Shown: one piece after another, positions 9,434 through 19,077 of the stretch
How positions within the stretch are numbered: the first letter of the stretch is position 1
How the letters are laid out: each line of letters begins with the position of its first letter
Assembly (NCBI RefSeq): GCF_030143255.1
Contig: NZ_JARJNR010000001.1
Span: forward strand, 1-64,000
Reading direction: 5' to 3'
Origin: Frigidibacter sp. SD6-1
Lineage (GTDB): Bacteria; Pseudomonadota; Alphaproteobacteria; Rhodobacterales; Rhodobacteraceae
Length of the DNA stretch: 64,000 nt
Made by a program: the position numbers and the translations under genes
Notes under the pieces: model-generated
Databases searched by the model: none
Seen by the model: the letters and a program-made list of their open reading frames with translations, nothing else
Told to the model about the DNA's origin: nothing

Positions 9434-10321
9434 ATGAGCTTTGAAACCTGGGATGAGATCCGCACCGCCTATCAGGTCGCACGCCTTGGCACCGTGTCCG
9501 GCGCCGCCGATGTGCTGGGCGTCCATCATGCGACGGTGATCCGCCATATCGACGCGCTGGAGGGGCGGCTCGGCTCGAAACTCTTCCAGCGCCATGCGCG
9601 TGGCTATACGCCCACCGACGCGGGGCGCGAGCTTCTGGAAGTGGCGCAGGGCGCCTCCGACCGGTTCGACCAGCTCGCCGCCCGCATCAAGGGGCAAAGC
9701 GAGACGGTGTCGGGCGAACTGATCGTCACCGCGATCTCTGGCATCCCGCGCCTTCTTGCCCCGTCGATCGCTGCCTTCCAGAAGGAACATCCCGGCCTGC
9801 ATATCCGCTTTCTGACCGACATGCGGCTTTTCCGGCTGAATTCCGGCGAGGCCCATGTGGCGATCCGGGCGGGCGCGCGGCCGGAGGATCCTGACTACGT
9901 GGTGCAGAAGTTCATCCAGCTCAGGAACGGGATGTATGCGGCGAAATGCTATGCCGACCGCCACGGCCTGCCGAAGACCGAGGCGGAACTGGCGCGCCAC
10001 TGGTTCGTCGGACCCGATGACCCGCAGGCGCGGGCGCCCTTCTATCAGTGGTTGCGCGGCGCGGTTCCGGCCGAGCGAGTTATCTTTCGCACCTCCGAGG
10101 CGGCGGCGACCGAGGCGGCGGTGCGCGCGGGTGCGGGGATCGGCTTCATGACCCTGCGCGAGGCAGCGCGCGACCCCGACCTGATCGAGGTGATGGCGCC
10201 CCGACCGGAATGGACCTCGTCGCTTTGGCTTGTCACCCATGTCGATCTGCACCGGACGCTGAAGGTTCAGAAGTTCCTCGCCCATATCAAGACGGCGGCG
10301 GAGGGCTGGACCGACATATGA
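9434..10321 (+). CDS. LysR-family transcriptional regulator
   Basis: This 295-residue protein has an N-terminal winged helix-turn-helix (about residues 6-64, including GTVSGAADVLGVHHATVIRHIDALE, here described across positions 18-42) and a C-terminal periplasmic-binding-like effector domain. The ATG at 9434 is chosen because it begins at the DNA-binding domain; an upstream in-frame start exists at 9377 but lies in the intergenic palindrome region. The gene is divergent from the azoreductase and overlaps the following transporter by four bases (ATGA), so it forms an operon with it. It probably controls both its own operon and the azoreductase (inference). The inducer is unknown. Confidence 0.9.
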   Translation: MSFETWDEIRTAYQVARLGTVSGAADVLGVHHATVIRHIDALEGRLGSKLFQRHARGYTPTDAGRELLEVAQGASDRFDQLAARIKGQSETVSGELIVTAISGIPRLLAPSIAAFQKEHPGLHIRFLTDMRLFRLNSGEAHVAIRAGARPEDPDYVVQKFIQLRNGMYAAKCYADRHGLPKTEAELARHWFVGPDDPQARAPFYQWLRGAVPAERVIFRTSEAAATEAAVRAGAGIGFMTLREAARDPDLIEVMAPRPEWTSSLWLVTHVDLHRTLKVQKFLAHIKTAAEGWTDI

Positions 10322-11217
10322 GCGCGACCGCCGCCGCCCGCCTGACGCCTGCGCTGCGCGGCCATCTGGCGATGCTGGCCTTCTCGGCGCTGATCGCGGG
10401 GTCCTTCTCGCTTGGTGGCCAGATGGCCAACATGATCTCGCCGGTCGCCTTTTCGGCCGTCAGGTTCCTCCTGGCCGCGCTCTTCGTCGGCGCGGCGGCG
10501 CTGGCGACCGGCGCCTTCCGGGCGGGCGATGGCAGGGCGCCCTGGCGCTACCTGCTGCTCGGCCTCTGCCTGTCAGCCTATTTCGTCCTGATGTTCGAGG
10601 GGCTGAAGACCGCGCCGCCCGTATCTACCGCCGCCGTCTTTACCCTGACGCCGATCATGGCTGCGGGGTTCGGCTGGCTTCTCCTGCGCCAGATCACCAC
10701 CCTGCGGATAGCGCTCTCCCTTCTGGTCGGCGGCCTCGGCGCGGTCTGGGTGATCTTCCGCGCCGATTGGGGGGCGCTGATGCGGTTCGAGATCGGCCGG
10801 GGCGAGGTCATCTATTTCTGGGGCTGCGTGGCGCACGCGCTTTATACGCCGCTCGTGCGCAAGCTGAACCGGGGCGAAAGCCCGATGGTCTTTTCCTTCG
10901 GCGTGCTGGTGACGGGCTTCCTGGTGCTGACGTTCTGGGGCTGGAGCGATATCCGCGCGACAGACTGGACGAACCTGCCCGCCATCGTCTGGATCACGCT
11001 GCTCTACACGGCCTTCTTCGCCAGTGCGGTGACCTTCGTCCTTCTGCAATATGCGGCGCTCAGGCTGCCGTCGTCGAAGGTTATGGCCTATACCTACCTC
11101 ACACCTTCCTGGGTAATCCTGTGGGAGATCGGCTTTGGCAATGCCGCGCCCGCGCCGCTGATCCTGCTCGGGGTCGGCGCGACCGTCCTGGCGCTTGTCG
11201 CCCTGATCCGGGACTGA
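10318..11217 (+). CDS. EamA/DMT-family inner-membrane transporter
   Basis: This 299-residue protein has about ten hydrophobic segments in two repeats of five, the layout of EamA drug/metabolite transporters. An early transmembrane stretch covers residues 15-35, and a second repeat starts around residue 160. The ATG at 10318 overlaps the LysR stop in ATGA, indicating translational coupling. Substrate cannot be read from the sequence; members export amino acids, metabolites or drugs. Pairing with a LysR gene suggests inducible efflux (inference). Confidence 0.9.
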   Translation: MSATAAARLTPALRGHLAMLAFSALIAGSFSLGGQMANMISPVAFSAVRFLLAALFVGAAALATGAFRAGDGRAPWRYLLLGLCLSAYFVLMFEGLKTAPPVSTAAVFTLTPIMAAGFGWLLLRQITTLRIALSLLVGGLGAVWVIFRADWGALMRFEIGRGEVIYFWGCVAHALYTPLVRKLNRGESPMVFSFGVLVTGFLVLTFWGWSDIRATDWTNLPAIVWITLLYTAFFASAVTFVLLQYAALRLPSSKVMAYTYLTPSWVILWEIGFGNAAPAPLILLGVGATVLALVALIRD

Positions 11218-11235
11218 GCGGGCGCCTGCGCCCGC
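11218..11235. terminator. GC hairpin between convergent genes
   Basis: GCGGGCGC (11218-11225) and GCGCCCGC (11228-11235) pair perfectly directly after the transporter stop. The gene on the other strand ends at 11245, so it may serve both directions. No T-run is present. Confidence 0.4.
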
Positions 11236-11244
11236 CGCAAACCC

Positions 11245-13266
11245 TCAGGTGCTTGTCTCGGCCACGCTGTAGCCTGCCTGCTGAGCCGCAACAGCGATGA
11301 TGCGTTCGATCGCATGCGCCCAAGTGCCATCCGCAAGGCCGGCCTCGACCCCCCAGAAGGCGTCAGGATCGATCTTGTCCAGCGCTTGCAGCGCCTCTGG
11401 CCGGAACCAGAACATCGAGCCTGCCGGGAAATGATCGCGCTTGAATCTGAAGCCCAGGATCTCGGACAGGGCTTCGACATTGTCCGCGTTGTAGGTTTCG
11501 CTCTTGTCGGTGTGCGGAATGTAGGACCCTTTCGGCACGACAAGACCGAGACGTTCATCTGCGGCGAGTTGCGCGGGGCAATTGCCGGAAACAAGCTTCT
11601 CGATGATCGTCTGGCGCAGGTTTTCCCCGTCGGTGCGGTAGGTGCTTTTCTTGGAATGCAGCTTGCAGATCGACCGGTACCCGAGCGGCCGGATACGGCG
11701 CAGCACCGAAAGGAACGGGCGGATGTCGCGACCGCGATTCTCCACGAGTTCGACCCATGCATCGGGCCGGTCGGCGCGGATCCGCTCGGCGATGGCAGTG
11801 CTCGTCGTCGTGACATAGAGATCATGCGGTCCGATCCGGTCGAGCTGCGCTTTCAACTCCGGCCAAGTCTCTTCGTAGTGGGCGTGCAGGATCACGCCGG
11901 TATCGTTCCGCCGTGCAACGGGAAGCTCCTGCACCGGCCAGCCCTGCGGGCCTAGCGACGCCACCACCTCGTAAGTTGCCTGCAGGTAGCCGAAGCCATG
12001 CTTGCGGTCGGGTTCAAGGTGCGTGCCCTCGGCCCATTCATTCCAGGCGTTGATGAAGACGAGTTTCTCGTCCTCGGAATACTTCGGGTTGGCCGCAACG
12101 CGATGGCACAGTGCCGAGAGCCACTGCGCATATTTCGTGACGCTGAACCTTGCCATTATGTGGGAAGCGTTCTGCCTGCGGGCGGTATTGTCCCACGACA
12201 GCATCGCGGTCCGGAAAAGCTTGTAGCTCGGCTCGGGTCGGGTGACGGCGTTATCGACGATCTGTTCGTAACTGTAGATCGCGCCGGTGTAAGCGGGATT
12301 GACGATCTCGACCTCGTGACGGATCGAATCCGACGCCATGCGGTGCGGAGGAAATTCGACCGCCGCGTCGAAACCGTAGGGCCGAGGGCTTGTGACGTCG
12401 AAGCTCTGTGCGCAGACGATATAGAGGCCCTTGAAGCCGAGCTTCCTGGCCTCCTCGCGCCAGGCGACAACGATATTCCTGAGGTCGGGAATGATGTCGG
12501 CGCGATAGATGATGAACAAAGGCTTGTCATCGATGCGGATATAGCGGGGGTCGGCGAAATAGGCCGCGAAATGACGCAGGAGTGCGAGCGAATCCTCGAT
12601 CGAATGCTTCTGGGCGATCAGGACGTCCTCTTGCGCCCCGTCCCAGCGGCGCGTCCAGTTCTCGTTGGCCCAGGTGAAGCAGAAGGGCGCGTCCGCCTTG
12701 GGATTCTCAAGCATCGCCTTCAGCGGCGTCTCCATCAGGATCTTGCCGCCAAACCAGTAGAAATAATAGGAGAAGCCGTGAAGGCCGTATTCCTTCAGGA
12801 CACGCGCCTGGTCCTCCATGACCTGGGGAACGCGCAGGTCATAGTAGCCGAAATGGATCGGGCAATGCGGTTGATAGTGCCCCACGAAATTCGGGACGGC
12901 TTTGCCGACATTGGTCCATTCGGTAAAGCCCTTGCCCCACCATTCGTCATTTTCCGGAAAGGGGTGGAACTGTGGAAGATAGAAGGCGATCAGCTTCACG
13001 CGCGGCGTTATCGCCTTTGGCGGTCCGTACGGCACGAATTCTTCCCGGACTGTGGAAAAGCCAACCTTGGGAATATCGGTCTGCGTAACCGCGCGCGCGC
13101 GAGCGAGGACGTCGGCGGCGATCTCCGGCTGTGCCAGAAAGTCATCACGGAATCTCGGGTCGCGCTTGTAGGCCGAACGGCGGAAGCGTTCGGCCGTGCG
13201 CTTCGGCAGCAACGGGCCGAGAGCCAGGACTGCCGTGAGGATCCGAAGGGTCAGCTTGTCGTTCAT
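11245..13266 (-). CDS. GH99-like (WbsX) domain fused to rhamnan-synthesis protein F-type domain
   Basis: This 673-residue cytoplasmic protein has a GH99-like/WbsX domain at about residues 85-440: the YLPQFHPFPENDEWWGKGFT region near 95-114, FSYYFYWFGG near 169-178, and NAWNEWAEGTHLEP near 405-418. A C-terminal domain at about 455-665 resembles the RgpF family of rhamnose-polymer synthesis (VENRGRDIRPF, YRSICKLHSKKS). Such proteins occur in surface polysaccharide or O-antigen clusters. The ATG at 13266 follows no strong ribosome-binding site. The gene stands alone between metG and a transporter, with lower GC than its neighbours, which may indicate acquisition with a polysaccharide locus elsewhere. 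Substrate unknown. Confidence 0.85.
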   Translation of the reverse strand: MNDKLTLRILTAVLALGPLLPKRTAERFRRSAYKRDPRFRDDFLAQPEIAADVLARARAVTQTDIPKVGFSTVREEFVPYGPPKAITPRVKLIAFYLPQFHPFPENDEWWGKGFTEWTNVGKAVPNFVGHYQPHCPIHFGYYDLRVPQVMEDQARVLKEYGLHGFSYYFYWFGGKILMETPLKAMLENPKADAPFCFTWANENWTRRWDGAQEDVLIAQKHSIEDSLALLRHFAAYFADPRYIRIDDKPLFIIYRADIIPDLRNIVVAWREEARKLGFKGLYIVCAQSFDVTSPRPYGFDAAVEFPPHRMASDSIRHEVEIVNPAYTGAIYSYEQIVDNAVTRPEPSYKLFRTAMLSWDNTARRQNASHIMARFSVTKYAQWLSALCHRVAANPKYSEDEKLVFINAWNEWAEGTHLEPDRKHGFGYLQATYEVVASLGPQGWPVQELPVARRNDTGVILHAHYEETWPELKAQLDRIGPHDLYVTTTSTAIAERIRADRPDAWVELVENRGRDIRPFLSVLRRIRPLGYRSICKLHSKKSTYRTDGENLRQTIIEKLVSGNCPAQLAADERLGLVVPKGSYIPHTDKSETYNADNVEALSEILGFRFKRDHFPAGSMFWFRPEALQALDKIDPDAFWGVEAGLADGTWAHAIERIIAVAAQQAGYSVAETST

Positions 13267-13494
13267 GATACGCCGCCATCAATATCTACACACTGCCGTT
13301 ATCGCTCGTGTGCGCTGTCGTGCTGACGCCCATGCGCGAGGCACCGCCAAGTCGCGTCCGGAAGCCACAGACCCATGCCCCGGAAGACCAGTGACCCAGA
13401 GGCCGCACCGGGGAGGCGTTACTGTACGCCCTCGTCACTGTAAAGTCGCAATCGGGACTTCGGCGAGCATCCGGCGATCTGCCGCCCGACAGCA

Positions 13495-15213
13495 CTAGCC
13501 GCGAGTTCCTGCGAAACGCTTGGACCATTCCTCCCGTTCCTCGTCGGCGATCTTGCGGAAGAGGACTTCCGGAACCGCGAAAGCGTGGCCGGGGGAGAGG
13601 GTTTCGAGCGCCTCGGTCACCGGGCCGGGCCAGGTGCGGTTGTCGGTCCCCATGTCCTTCAGCATCGTGGCGGCGGCGTCGGGGATGAAGGGTTCGGACA
13701 GGACGGCGTAGAGGCGGACGAGGTTGAGCGAGAGGCGGACGATGGCCGCCGCCGCCTCGGGGTCGGTCTTGAAGACGGTCCAAGGGGCGGCGGACTGGAG
13801 GTATTCGTTGCCCGCGACCCAGATGGCGCGGAGTTCTGTGGCGGCCTTCCTGACCTCCATCTCCTGCATATGGGTTTCGTAGGCGCGGACGCGGGTTTCG
13901 AGGTCAGCGATCAGTGCTTGGGCGCGCTCGTCGTATGTTCCGCCCGCCGGGATCGCGGGGCCGTATTTGGCGGCGCAGAATTTGGTGATGCGGCTGACGA
14001 AATTGCCAAGGACATCGGCGAGGTCCTTGTTCACCGAGCCTTGGAAGTTCTCCCAGGTGAATTCGCTGTCCGAGGATTCCGGGGCGTGCGAGAGAAGCCA
14101 CCAGCGCCAGTAGTCGGACGGCAGGATGGAAAGCGCCTGGTCCATGAAGACGCCGCGCCCGCGCGAGGTCGAGAACTGGCCGCCATCGTAGTTCAGGTAG
14201 TTGAACGATTTCAGATAGTCGACGAGCTTCCACGGTTCGCCCGAACCGAGGATGGTGGCGGGGAAGGAGAGGGTGTGGAAGGGCACGTTGTCCTTGCCCA
14301 TGAACTGGTAATAGGTGACGTCGGCGGCGCCCTTGTCGGTGCGCCACCAGCGTTGCCAGTCGGCGTCGGGCTTGCCGTTCGCGTCGGCCCATTCGGCGGT
14401 AGCGGCGATATATTCGATGGGCGCGTCGAACCAGACATAGAAGACCTTGCCTTCCATGCCCGGCCAGGGGTCGTCGCCCTTTTGCACCGGAATGCCCCAA
14501 TGCAGGTCGCGGGTGATGCCGCGATCCTGCAGCCCGTCGCCGTCATGGAGCCATTTCCTGGCGATCGAGGTCGTCAGGACCGGCCAGTCGGTCTTTGAAT
14601 CGATCCAGGCTTCGAGCTTGTCCTTCAGCGACCGCTGCATGAGATAAAGGTGCTTGGTTTCCCGTACTTCCAGATTTGTCGAGCCCGAGATCGTGGAATG
14701 CGGGTCGATGAGGTCGGTGGGGTCGAGCTGCTTGGTGCAATTGTCGCACTGGTCGCCGCGCGCGCTGTCATAGCCGCAATTGGGACAGGTGCCCTCGATA
14801 TAGCGGTCGGGCAGAAAGCGGTTGTCGTCGATGGAAAAGACCATCTTTTCCGTGACTTCGCGGATGAGACCATTGTCGGCCAGCTTGCCCGCGAAATGCT
14901 GGGTCAGGCGGTGGTTGCGCTGGCTGGACGACCGGCCGAAATGGTCGAAGGACAGGCGGAAGCCGCGGGCGAGGTCCTTCTGGACCTCGTGCATCCCGGC
15001 GCAATAGACGTCGACCGGCTGGCCGGCCTTGGCGGCGGCAAGCTCGGCGGGCGTGCCATGTTCGTCGGTCGCGCAGATGAACATGACCTCGTGGCCACGG
15101 GCGCGCATGTAGCGGGCGAAGAGGTCGGCGGGCAGCTGGGAGCCGACAAGATTGCCCAGATGCTTGATGCCGTTGATGTAGGGGATCGCCGAAGTGATGA
15201 GGATGCGCGCCAT
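13495..15213 (-). CDS. metG: Methionyl-tRNA synthetase
   Basis: This 572-residue class I synthetase charges tRNA-Met with methionine. The N terminus [21 protein letters not shown] carries the HIGH-equivalent signature (KHLGN). Four zinc cysteines sit in CPNCGY and CDNC around residues 140-160. The KMSKS equivalent reads FSTSRGRG near residue 345, a variant I associate with this alphaproteobacterial group. The ATG at 15213 is chosen over one six codons upstream because the family begins here. An anticodon-binding helical domain occupies the C terminus. No C-terminal tRNA-binding extension is present, as in the shorter MetG forms. Confidence 0.95.
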   Translation of the reverse strand: MARILITSAIPYINGIKHLGNLVGSQLPADLFARYMRARGHEVMFICATDEHGTPAELAAAKAGQPVDVYCAGMHEVQKDLARGFRLSFDHFGRSSSQRNHRLTQHFAGKLADNGLIREVTEKMVFSIDDNRFLPDRYIEGTCPNCGYDSARGDQCDNCTKQLDPTDLIDPHSTISGSTNLEVRETKHLYLMQRSLKDKLEAWIDSKTDWPVLTTSIARKWLHDGDGLQDRGITRDLHWGIPVQKGDDPWPGMEGKVFYVWFDAPIEYIAATAEWADANGKPDADWQRWWRTDKGAADVTYYQFMGKDNVPFHTLSFPATILGSGEPWKLVDYLKSFNYLNYDGGQFSTSRGRGVFMDQALSILPSDYWRWWLLSHAPESSDSEFTWENFQGSVNKDLADVLGNFVSRITKFCAAKYGPAIPAGGTYDERAQALIADLETRVRAYETHMQEMEVRKAATELRAIWVAGNEYLQSAAPWTVFKTDPEAAAAIVRLSLNLVRLYAVLSEPFIPDAAATMLKDMGTDNRTWPGPVTEALETLSPGHAFAVPEVLFRKIADEEREEWSKRFAGTRG

Positions 15214-15273
15214 GCTGTCCGTCCGTTCCATTCCCGGCCGGATTTAGCGGCTTACGGGGGGAAGGGCCAGCAC

Positions 15274-15840
15274 TCAGTTGTCGGAGGCAAGGCGGATATG
15301 GGCGGTGATGTCCAGCCGCACCTCGTCGCCCACAAGGTCGGGAAAACCGTTGGCGCCGAAGTCCGCGCGGCTGACGCGGCCGGTCAGGCGGATGGTCAGA
15401 TCCTTGCGGTGGCCCTCCGCGCTGCCGTTCGGCCGGAAGAGGCGTGCGGCAAGGGTGATCGGCCGCGTCACGCCGCGGATGGTGATCTGGCCATCGACGG
15501 TGGCGCCGTCGCCCCTGGCACGGAAGCGGGTGCTTTCGAAGCGAATTTCGGGGAAACGTTTCGTGGCCAGCACCTCGGGGCTTTTCATCGCCTCGGTCGC
15601 GAAGGGCAGGCCCATGCGGGCGTCGGCCGGATCGAGCGTCACCGACACCCTGCTTTGCGCGGCCTTGTCGAAATCGAGAAGGATGTCGGCGCGCGTGACC
15701 GGCATCATGCCTTTCAGCGGGCTATGGCCCATCGTGACCTCGAACCCGACCTCAGAGCTGTCGGCATCAAGCGTGTACTGCAGGGGCGTGGCGGCAAGGG
15801 GCTCCGAAAGAGCCAGCCAGATCACGAGAGGTTTCAGCAT
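15274..15840 (-). CDS. YceI-family periplasmic lipid-binding protein
   Basis: This 188-residue protein starts with a short signal peptide (MLKPLVIWLALSEPLAAT) followed by the YceI beta-barrel: YTLDADSSEVGFEVTMGHSPLKG near residues 22-44 (key residues D, S, F, H) and TRPITLAARLF later. YceI proteins bind isoprenoid-type lipids in the periplasm. It lies 60 bases upstream of metG on the same strand. The physiological ligand is not evident. Confidence 0.88.
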   Translation of the reverse strand: MLKPLVIWLALSEPLAATPLQYTLDADSSEVGFEVTMGHSPLKGMMPVTRADILLDFDKAAQSRVSVTLDPADARMGLPFATEAMKSPEVLATKRFPEIRFESTRFRARGDGATVDGQITIRGVTRPITLAARLFRPNGSAEGHRKDLTIRLTGRVSRADFGANGFPDLVGDEVRLDITAHIRLASDN

Positions 15841-15984
15841 GGTTCACTCTCCCCCGACGCCGGGTCATTCTAGCCTGCGGCGGCGGCACTGTCGCTCATA
15901 TTGGCGTGATGGGCGAGGGCGCGCCGGGCGGTTGACCTTGCCCGGCGCCCGGCCGACAACAGGGCGCGGACAGGAGGGACGGTA

Positions 15985-17025
15985 ATGCGAAAGGTCAGGC
16001 TGGGGCGAAGCGATCTGGACGTGTCGGCGATCTGCCTGGGCACCATGACCTGGGGCAGCCAGAACAGCGAGGCCGAGGGGCATCGCCAGATGGACCAGGC
16101 GCTGGCGGCGGGGGTGAATTTCCTCGACACGGCCGAGATGTATCCAGTCAATCCGGTCAGGGCCGAGACCATTGGCCGGACCGAGGAGATCATCGGCAGC
16201 TGGAACCGCAGGACCGGGCGGCGGGGCGACTGGGTGATCGCGACGAAGATCACCGGCGAGGGCGGCAAGGCGCGCGGCGACGAGCCGATCAGCGGCGATG
16301 CGATCGGCCGGGCGCTGGAGGGCTCGCTGAGGCGGCTGGCGACCGATCATGTCGACCTCTACCAGCTGCACTGGCCCAATCGCGATGTCTATCACTTCCG
16401 CGCGGGCTGGCATTTCGACCCGCGCACGCACGACAAGGCAGCGATCCTTGGTCATATGGAGGATGTGCTCCAGGCGCTCGACCGGGCGATGAGGGCGGGC
16501 AGGATCCGTCATTGGGGCCTCTCGAACGAGACGACCTGGGGCACGGCGATGTGGCTGCAGCTGGCCGACCGGATGGGCGTGGCGCGGCCTCTGACCCACC
16601 AGAACGAATATTCGCTGCTCTGCCGCCTGTGGGATCTGGATCTGGCGGAGCTTTCCCACAATGAAGGCATGGCGCTGTTGGCCTTCTCGCCGCTGGCGAC
16701 CGGGCTTCTGACCGGAAAATATCAGGGCGACGTGATTCCGCCCGGCTCGCGCCGGTCGCTGAACCCGACCCTGTCTGGCCGGGTGACGGAGCGGGTCTGG
16801 GGGGCGGTCGAGGCTTATCTCAGGATCGCGCGGGAGGCGGGGCTCGACCCGGCGGCACTGGCGGTGGCCTGGACGATGGCCCGGCCGGTCGAGACCCTGC
16901 CGATCATTGGTGCCACGACGCCCGCGCAGCTTGCGGTCGCGCTGTCGGCGGCAGACTTGCACCTGTCGCCCGAGGTGTTGGCGGCGATCGAGGGGGCGCA
17001 CAAGGCCCATCCCTGGCCCTATTGA
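15985..17025 (+). CDS. Aldo/keto reductase, Tas-like
   Basis: This 346-residue TIM-barrel NADP(H)-dependent oxidoreductase matches E. coli Tas in length. Catalytic-type residues are visible: D48 and Y53 in FLDTAEMYP, the lysine in ATKITGEG near residue 89, and the histidine in YQLHWPNRD near 129. The C-terminal IIGATTPAQL cofactor-binding segment is intact. The start follows GGAGGGACGGTA. Substrate unknown; the family reduces small aldehydes and ketones. Confidence 0.92.
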   Translation: MRKVRLGRSDLDVSAICLGTMTWGSQNSEAEGHRQMDQALAAGVNFLDTAEMYPVNPVRAETIGRTEEIIGSWNRRTGRRGDWVIATKITGEGGKARGDEPISGDAIGRALEGSLRRLATDHVDLYQLHWPNRDVYHFRAGWHFDPRTHDKAAILGHMEDVLQALDRAMRAGRIRHWGLSNETTWGTAMWLQLADRMGVARPLTHQNEYSLLCRLWDLDLAELSHNEGMALLAFSPLATGLLTGKYQGDVIPPGSRRSLNPTLSGRVTERVWGAVEAYLRIAREAGLDPAALAVAWTMARPVETLPIIGATTPAQLAVALSAADLHLSPEVLAAIEGAHKAHPWPY

Positions 17026-17059
17026 GGATTTCGTCCCGCGCCTTGCGCGGGCCGATCCG

Positions 17060-17115
17060 CCGGGGGAGGCTCTGCCTCCCCCGGACCCCCTCCGAGGTAT
17101 TTTTGCCAAGATGAA
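17060..17115. repeat. Rhodobacteraceae-type intergenic hairpin with conserved tail
   Basis: CCGGGGGAGGC (17060-17070) and GCCTCCCCCGG (17074-17084) form a perfect 11-bp stem with a TCT loop, followed by ccgaggtatttttgccaaga and tgaag. I recognise this combination as a dispersed intergenic element common in Rhodobacteraceae genomes (from memory). It sits between convergent genes and probably also acts as a terminator, with the ATTTTT tail on the plus strand. Confidence 0.6.
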
Positions 17116-17131
17116 GGGGTGGGGGAGGGGA

Positions 17132-18103
17132 CTAGGGGCGGCGGAGTGAGGAGGCGGTGGCCTTGAAGCGGGCGCGGAAGGCGCGGGCGAAGGCGGTCTG
17201 GCTGGCAAAGCCGGTGCGGAGCGCAATTTCCTGAAGGGAAAGGCCGGTGTCCACGGTCAGGCGGCGCGCCTCGTCGAGGCGCAGGTCGAGGAAGAAGCGA
17301 CCGGGGCTGAGCGAAAGCCGTTCGGCGAAAAGCATTTCGAGCCGCCGCTGCGAGAGGCCGATGCGGCGGGCGATTTCTGCGATGGGCAGGGGATCGTCGA
17401 CATGCGCCTCCATCAGCGCGATGGCGCGGGCGAGGGCGGGATCGGCGCGGGCAATGCGGGCGGCGGGCATCGCCATCTGCGGCACCGAGCCCGCGTGCAG
17501 GGGTTCGTAGAGGAAGGCGCCCGCGACGCGGAGCGCGAGCTCGGCGCCCCAGCGGCTGCCGATGAGCGCGAGCATCATGTCAAGGCAGGGCGCGGCGCCG
17601 CCGGTGGTCACCATGGGGCCGGAGATCACATAGCGGTCGCGCCGGACATCGACGGCGGGAAAGCGCGAGGCGAATTTTTCGAGGTCTTCCCAGTGAGTTG
17701 TCGCGGCGCGCCCATCCAGAAGACCGGCGCGCGCCAGAAACCAGCTGCCGCCGTCGACGCCTGCCATCGCCCGGACCTGCGGGGCAAGGCGGCGCAGGCG
17801 GGAGAGGAGGTCGGGGCTCGCCTGTTCCTCGAGCCGGAAACCCGCGACGATGACGAGAAGGTCGAAATCGGCCTGATCGGGCAGCGGGCTTGCGGCGATC
17901 TCGAACCCGGCGGTCAGGGGTACCGGGGCGCCTGTGGGCGACAGGAAGGTCCAGCGAAAGAGCGTGCGTCCGGCCCGGCGGTTCGCGGCGCGCATCGGAT
18001 CGACGCAGGCGGCGAGCGAGAAGGCGTTGGTCTCGGGCATGACGAGGACGCCGACCGAGAGGGCGGCGGGATCGCGGGTAAAGAGCGAGACTTCGGTTTT
18101 CAT
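17132..18103 (-). CDS. GlxA-family transcriptional regulator (DJ-1/PfpI-like domain + AraC HTH)
   Basis: This 323-residue protein has an N-terminal DJ-1/PfpI-like domain (about 15-180) and a C-terminal AraC-type double helix-turn-helix (about 225-320: IAEIARRIGLSQRRLEMLF and LSLQEIALRTGFASQTAF). The nucleophile elbow reads GVDGGSWFLA, so the cysteine of true DJ-1 hydrolases is absent, as usual in this regulator family. The ATG at 18103 is preceded by AAGACTGG; an in-frame start far upstream would cross the divergent lipoprotein genes and is rejected. Relatives control catabolism of quaternary amines such as carnitine or betaine; the target here is unknown. Confidence 0.9.
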   Translation of the reverse strand: MKTEVSLFTRDPAALSVGVLVMPETNAFSLAACVDPMRAANRRAGRTLFRWTFLSPTGAPVPLTAGFEIAASPLPDQADFDLLVIVAGFRLEEQASPDLLSRLRRLAPQVRAMAGVDGGSWFLARAGLLDGRAATTHWEDLEKFASRFPAVDVRRDRYVISGPMVTTGGAAPCLDMMLALIGSRWGAELALRVAGAFLYEPLHAGSVPQMAMPAARIARADPALARAIALMEAHVDDPLPIAEIARRIGLSQRRLEMLFAERLSLSPGRFFLDLRLDEARRLTVDTGLSLQEIALRTGFASQTAFARAFRARFKATASSLRRP

Positions 18104-18233
18104 CCAGTCTTTCGTATTGTGGCTGTCCGGCTCACGCAATCCCGGAGCCGGGCGCGACACTCGCCTCTTGCCTTCCGGACGCGAACCGTCGAGGGTCGCG
18201 CACGGTTGACGGGCGGTGGAAAAGCGAGGGCAG

Positions 18234-18575
18234 ATGCGGCGGGGGTTCCAAGGTCTGGCAGTGCTGGGACTGGTGCTGATCGCCGGCTGCAAGGTCGGCG
18301 GCGCCGACAGGGGCGCGCTGGCGCCGGTGGGCGAGGCTGCGACCGATCTGGTCCATGCCCAGTGCATCCGCTCGGGCGGCGAGTTCGTGCATGCGACGGG
18401 CGGGTTCCTGTGCCAGAGCGTGCCGCGCGATGCGGGCAAGGCCTGTTCAAGCGGGCGGGACTGCGAAAGCGCCTGTCTTTCCCGTTCGCGCAGCTGCGCG
18501 CCGGTCACGCCGCTTCTGGGATGCAACGAGATATTGAACGACGGCGGCGTGGCGGTGACCCAATGTATCGAATGA
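18234..18575 (+). CDS. Small cysteine-rich lipoprotein, unknown function
   Basis: This 113-residue protein has a signal peptide ending in the lipobox LIAGC with the lipidated cysteine at about residue 19. The mature part has seven further cysteines, probably disulphide-bonded in the periplasm. GAGGG lies directly before the ATG at 18234; a GTG at 18216 is the alternative start. Its end overlaps the next lipoprotein gene in ATGA. No family recognised. Confidence 0.75.
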   Translation: MRRGFQGLAVLGLVLIAGCKVGGADRGALAPVGEAATDLVHAQCIRSGGEFVHATGGFLCQSVPRDAGKACSSGRDCESACLSRSRSCAPVTPLLGCNEILNDGGVAVTQCIE

Positions 18576-19066
18576 CGGTCGCGGGGCTCTGCCTCATCGC
18601 GGCCTGCGTGCCTGCGCCGCGGCAGGCGGGCTTCCGCGATCGGTCGGTGCCGATTTCTTCCTCGACCGCTTTCGATCCGGCGCGCTTTCAGGGGCAGTGG
18701 CAGGTTGTCGGTGCCTTTGGCGACGCGGCGCGGTGTGGTGTGCTGGATGAGGATTGGCGGATCGGCACTGCAGCGTTCGTGATCACGGGCATGCGCTGTG
18801 GGCCGCAAGGGGGTACAGGTTATCGGACGGTGGCGCGGCTTTCCGGGCCGGGGCGGGTTTCGCGCGACGGTCCGGGGGGCGCCGAGGAAATCTGGATCCT
18901 CTGGGTCGATGCCGATTACCGCGTCGCGGCCTTCGGCACGCCTGATGGCGGGTTCGGCGGCATCCTCGCGCGGCCCGGACAAGCCCGGGCCGACCTTCTG
19001 ACGGCGGCCCGGGAAATCCTGGACTTTAACGGATACGATATTTCGCGGCTTCAGTTCCTGCGCTGA
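18572..19066 (+). CDS. Lipocalin-like outer-membrane lipoprotein
   Basis: This 164-residue protein has a signal peptide with lipobox LIAAC (cysteine at residue 12). The mature part begins with a lipocalin-like FDPARFQGQWQVVGAFGD, where the GxW motif marks the first strand of the barrel, and ends with a segment resembling the lipocalin C-terminal helix (FNGYDISRLQFL). Bacterial lipocalins (Blc type) carry lipids or hydrophobic molecules at the outer membrane. The ATG at 18572 overlaps the previous stop by four bases; an ATG nine bases upstream is also possible. Confidence 0.75.
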   Translation: MTVAGLCLIAACVPAPRQAGFRDRSVPISSSTAFDPARFQGQWQVVGAFGDAARCGVLDEDWRIGTAAFVITGMRCGPQGGTGYRTVARLSGPGRVSRDGPGGAEEIWILWVDADYRVAAFGTPDGGFGGILARPGQARADLLTAAREILDFNGYDISRLQFLR

Positions 19067-19077
19067 GCGGGCTTTGC

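Noticed and set aside
17402-18571. Plus-strand extension upstream of the lipocalin-like gene
   Set aside because: It crosses the GlxA-type gene on the other strand and the coupled lipoprotein; the ATG at 18572 with lipobox is far better supported.
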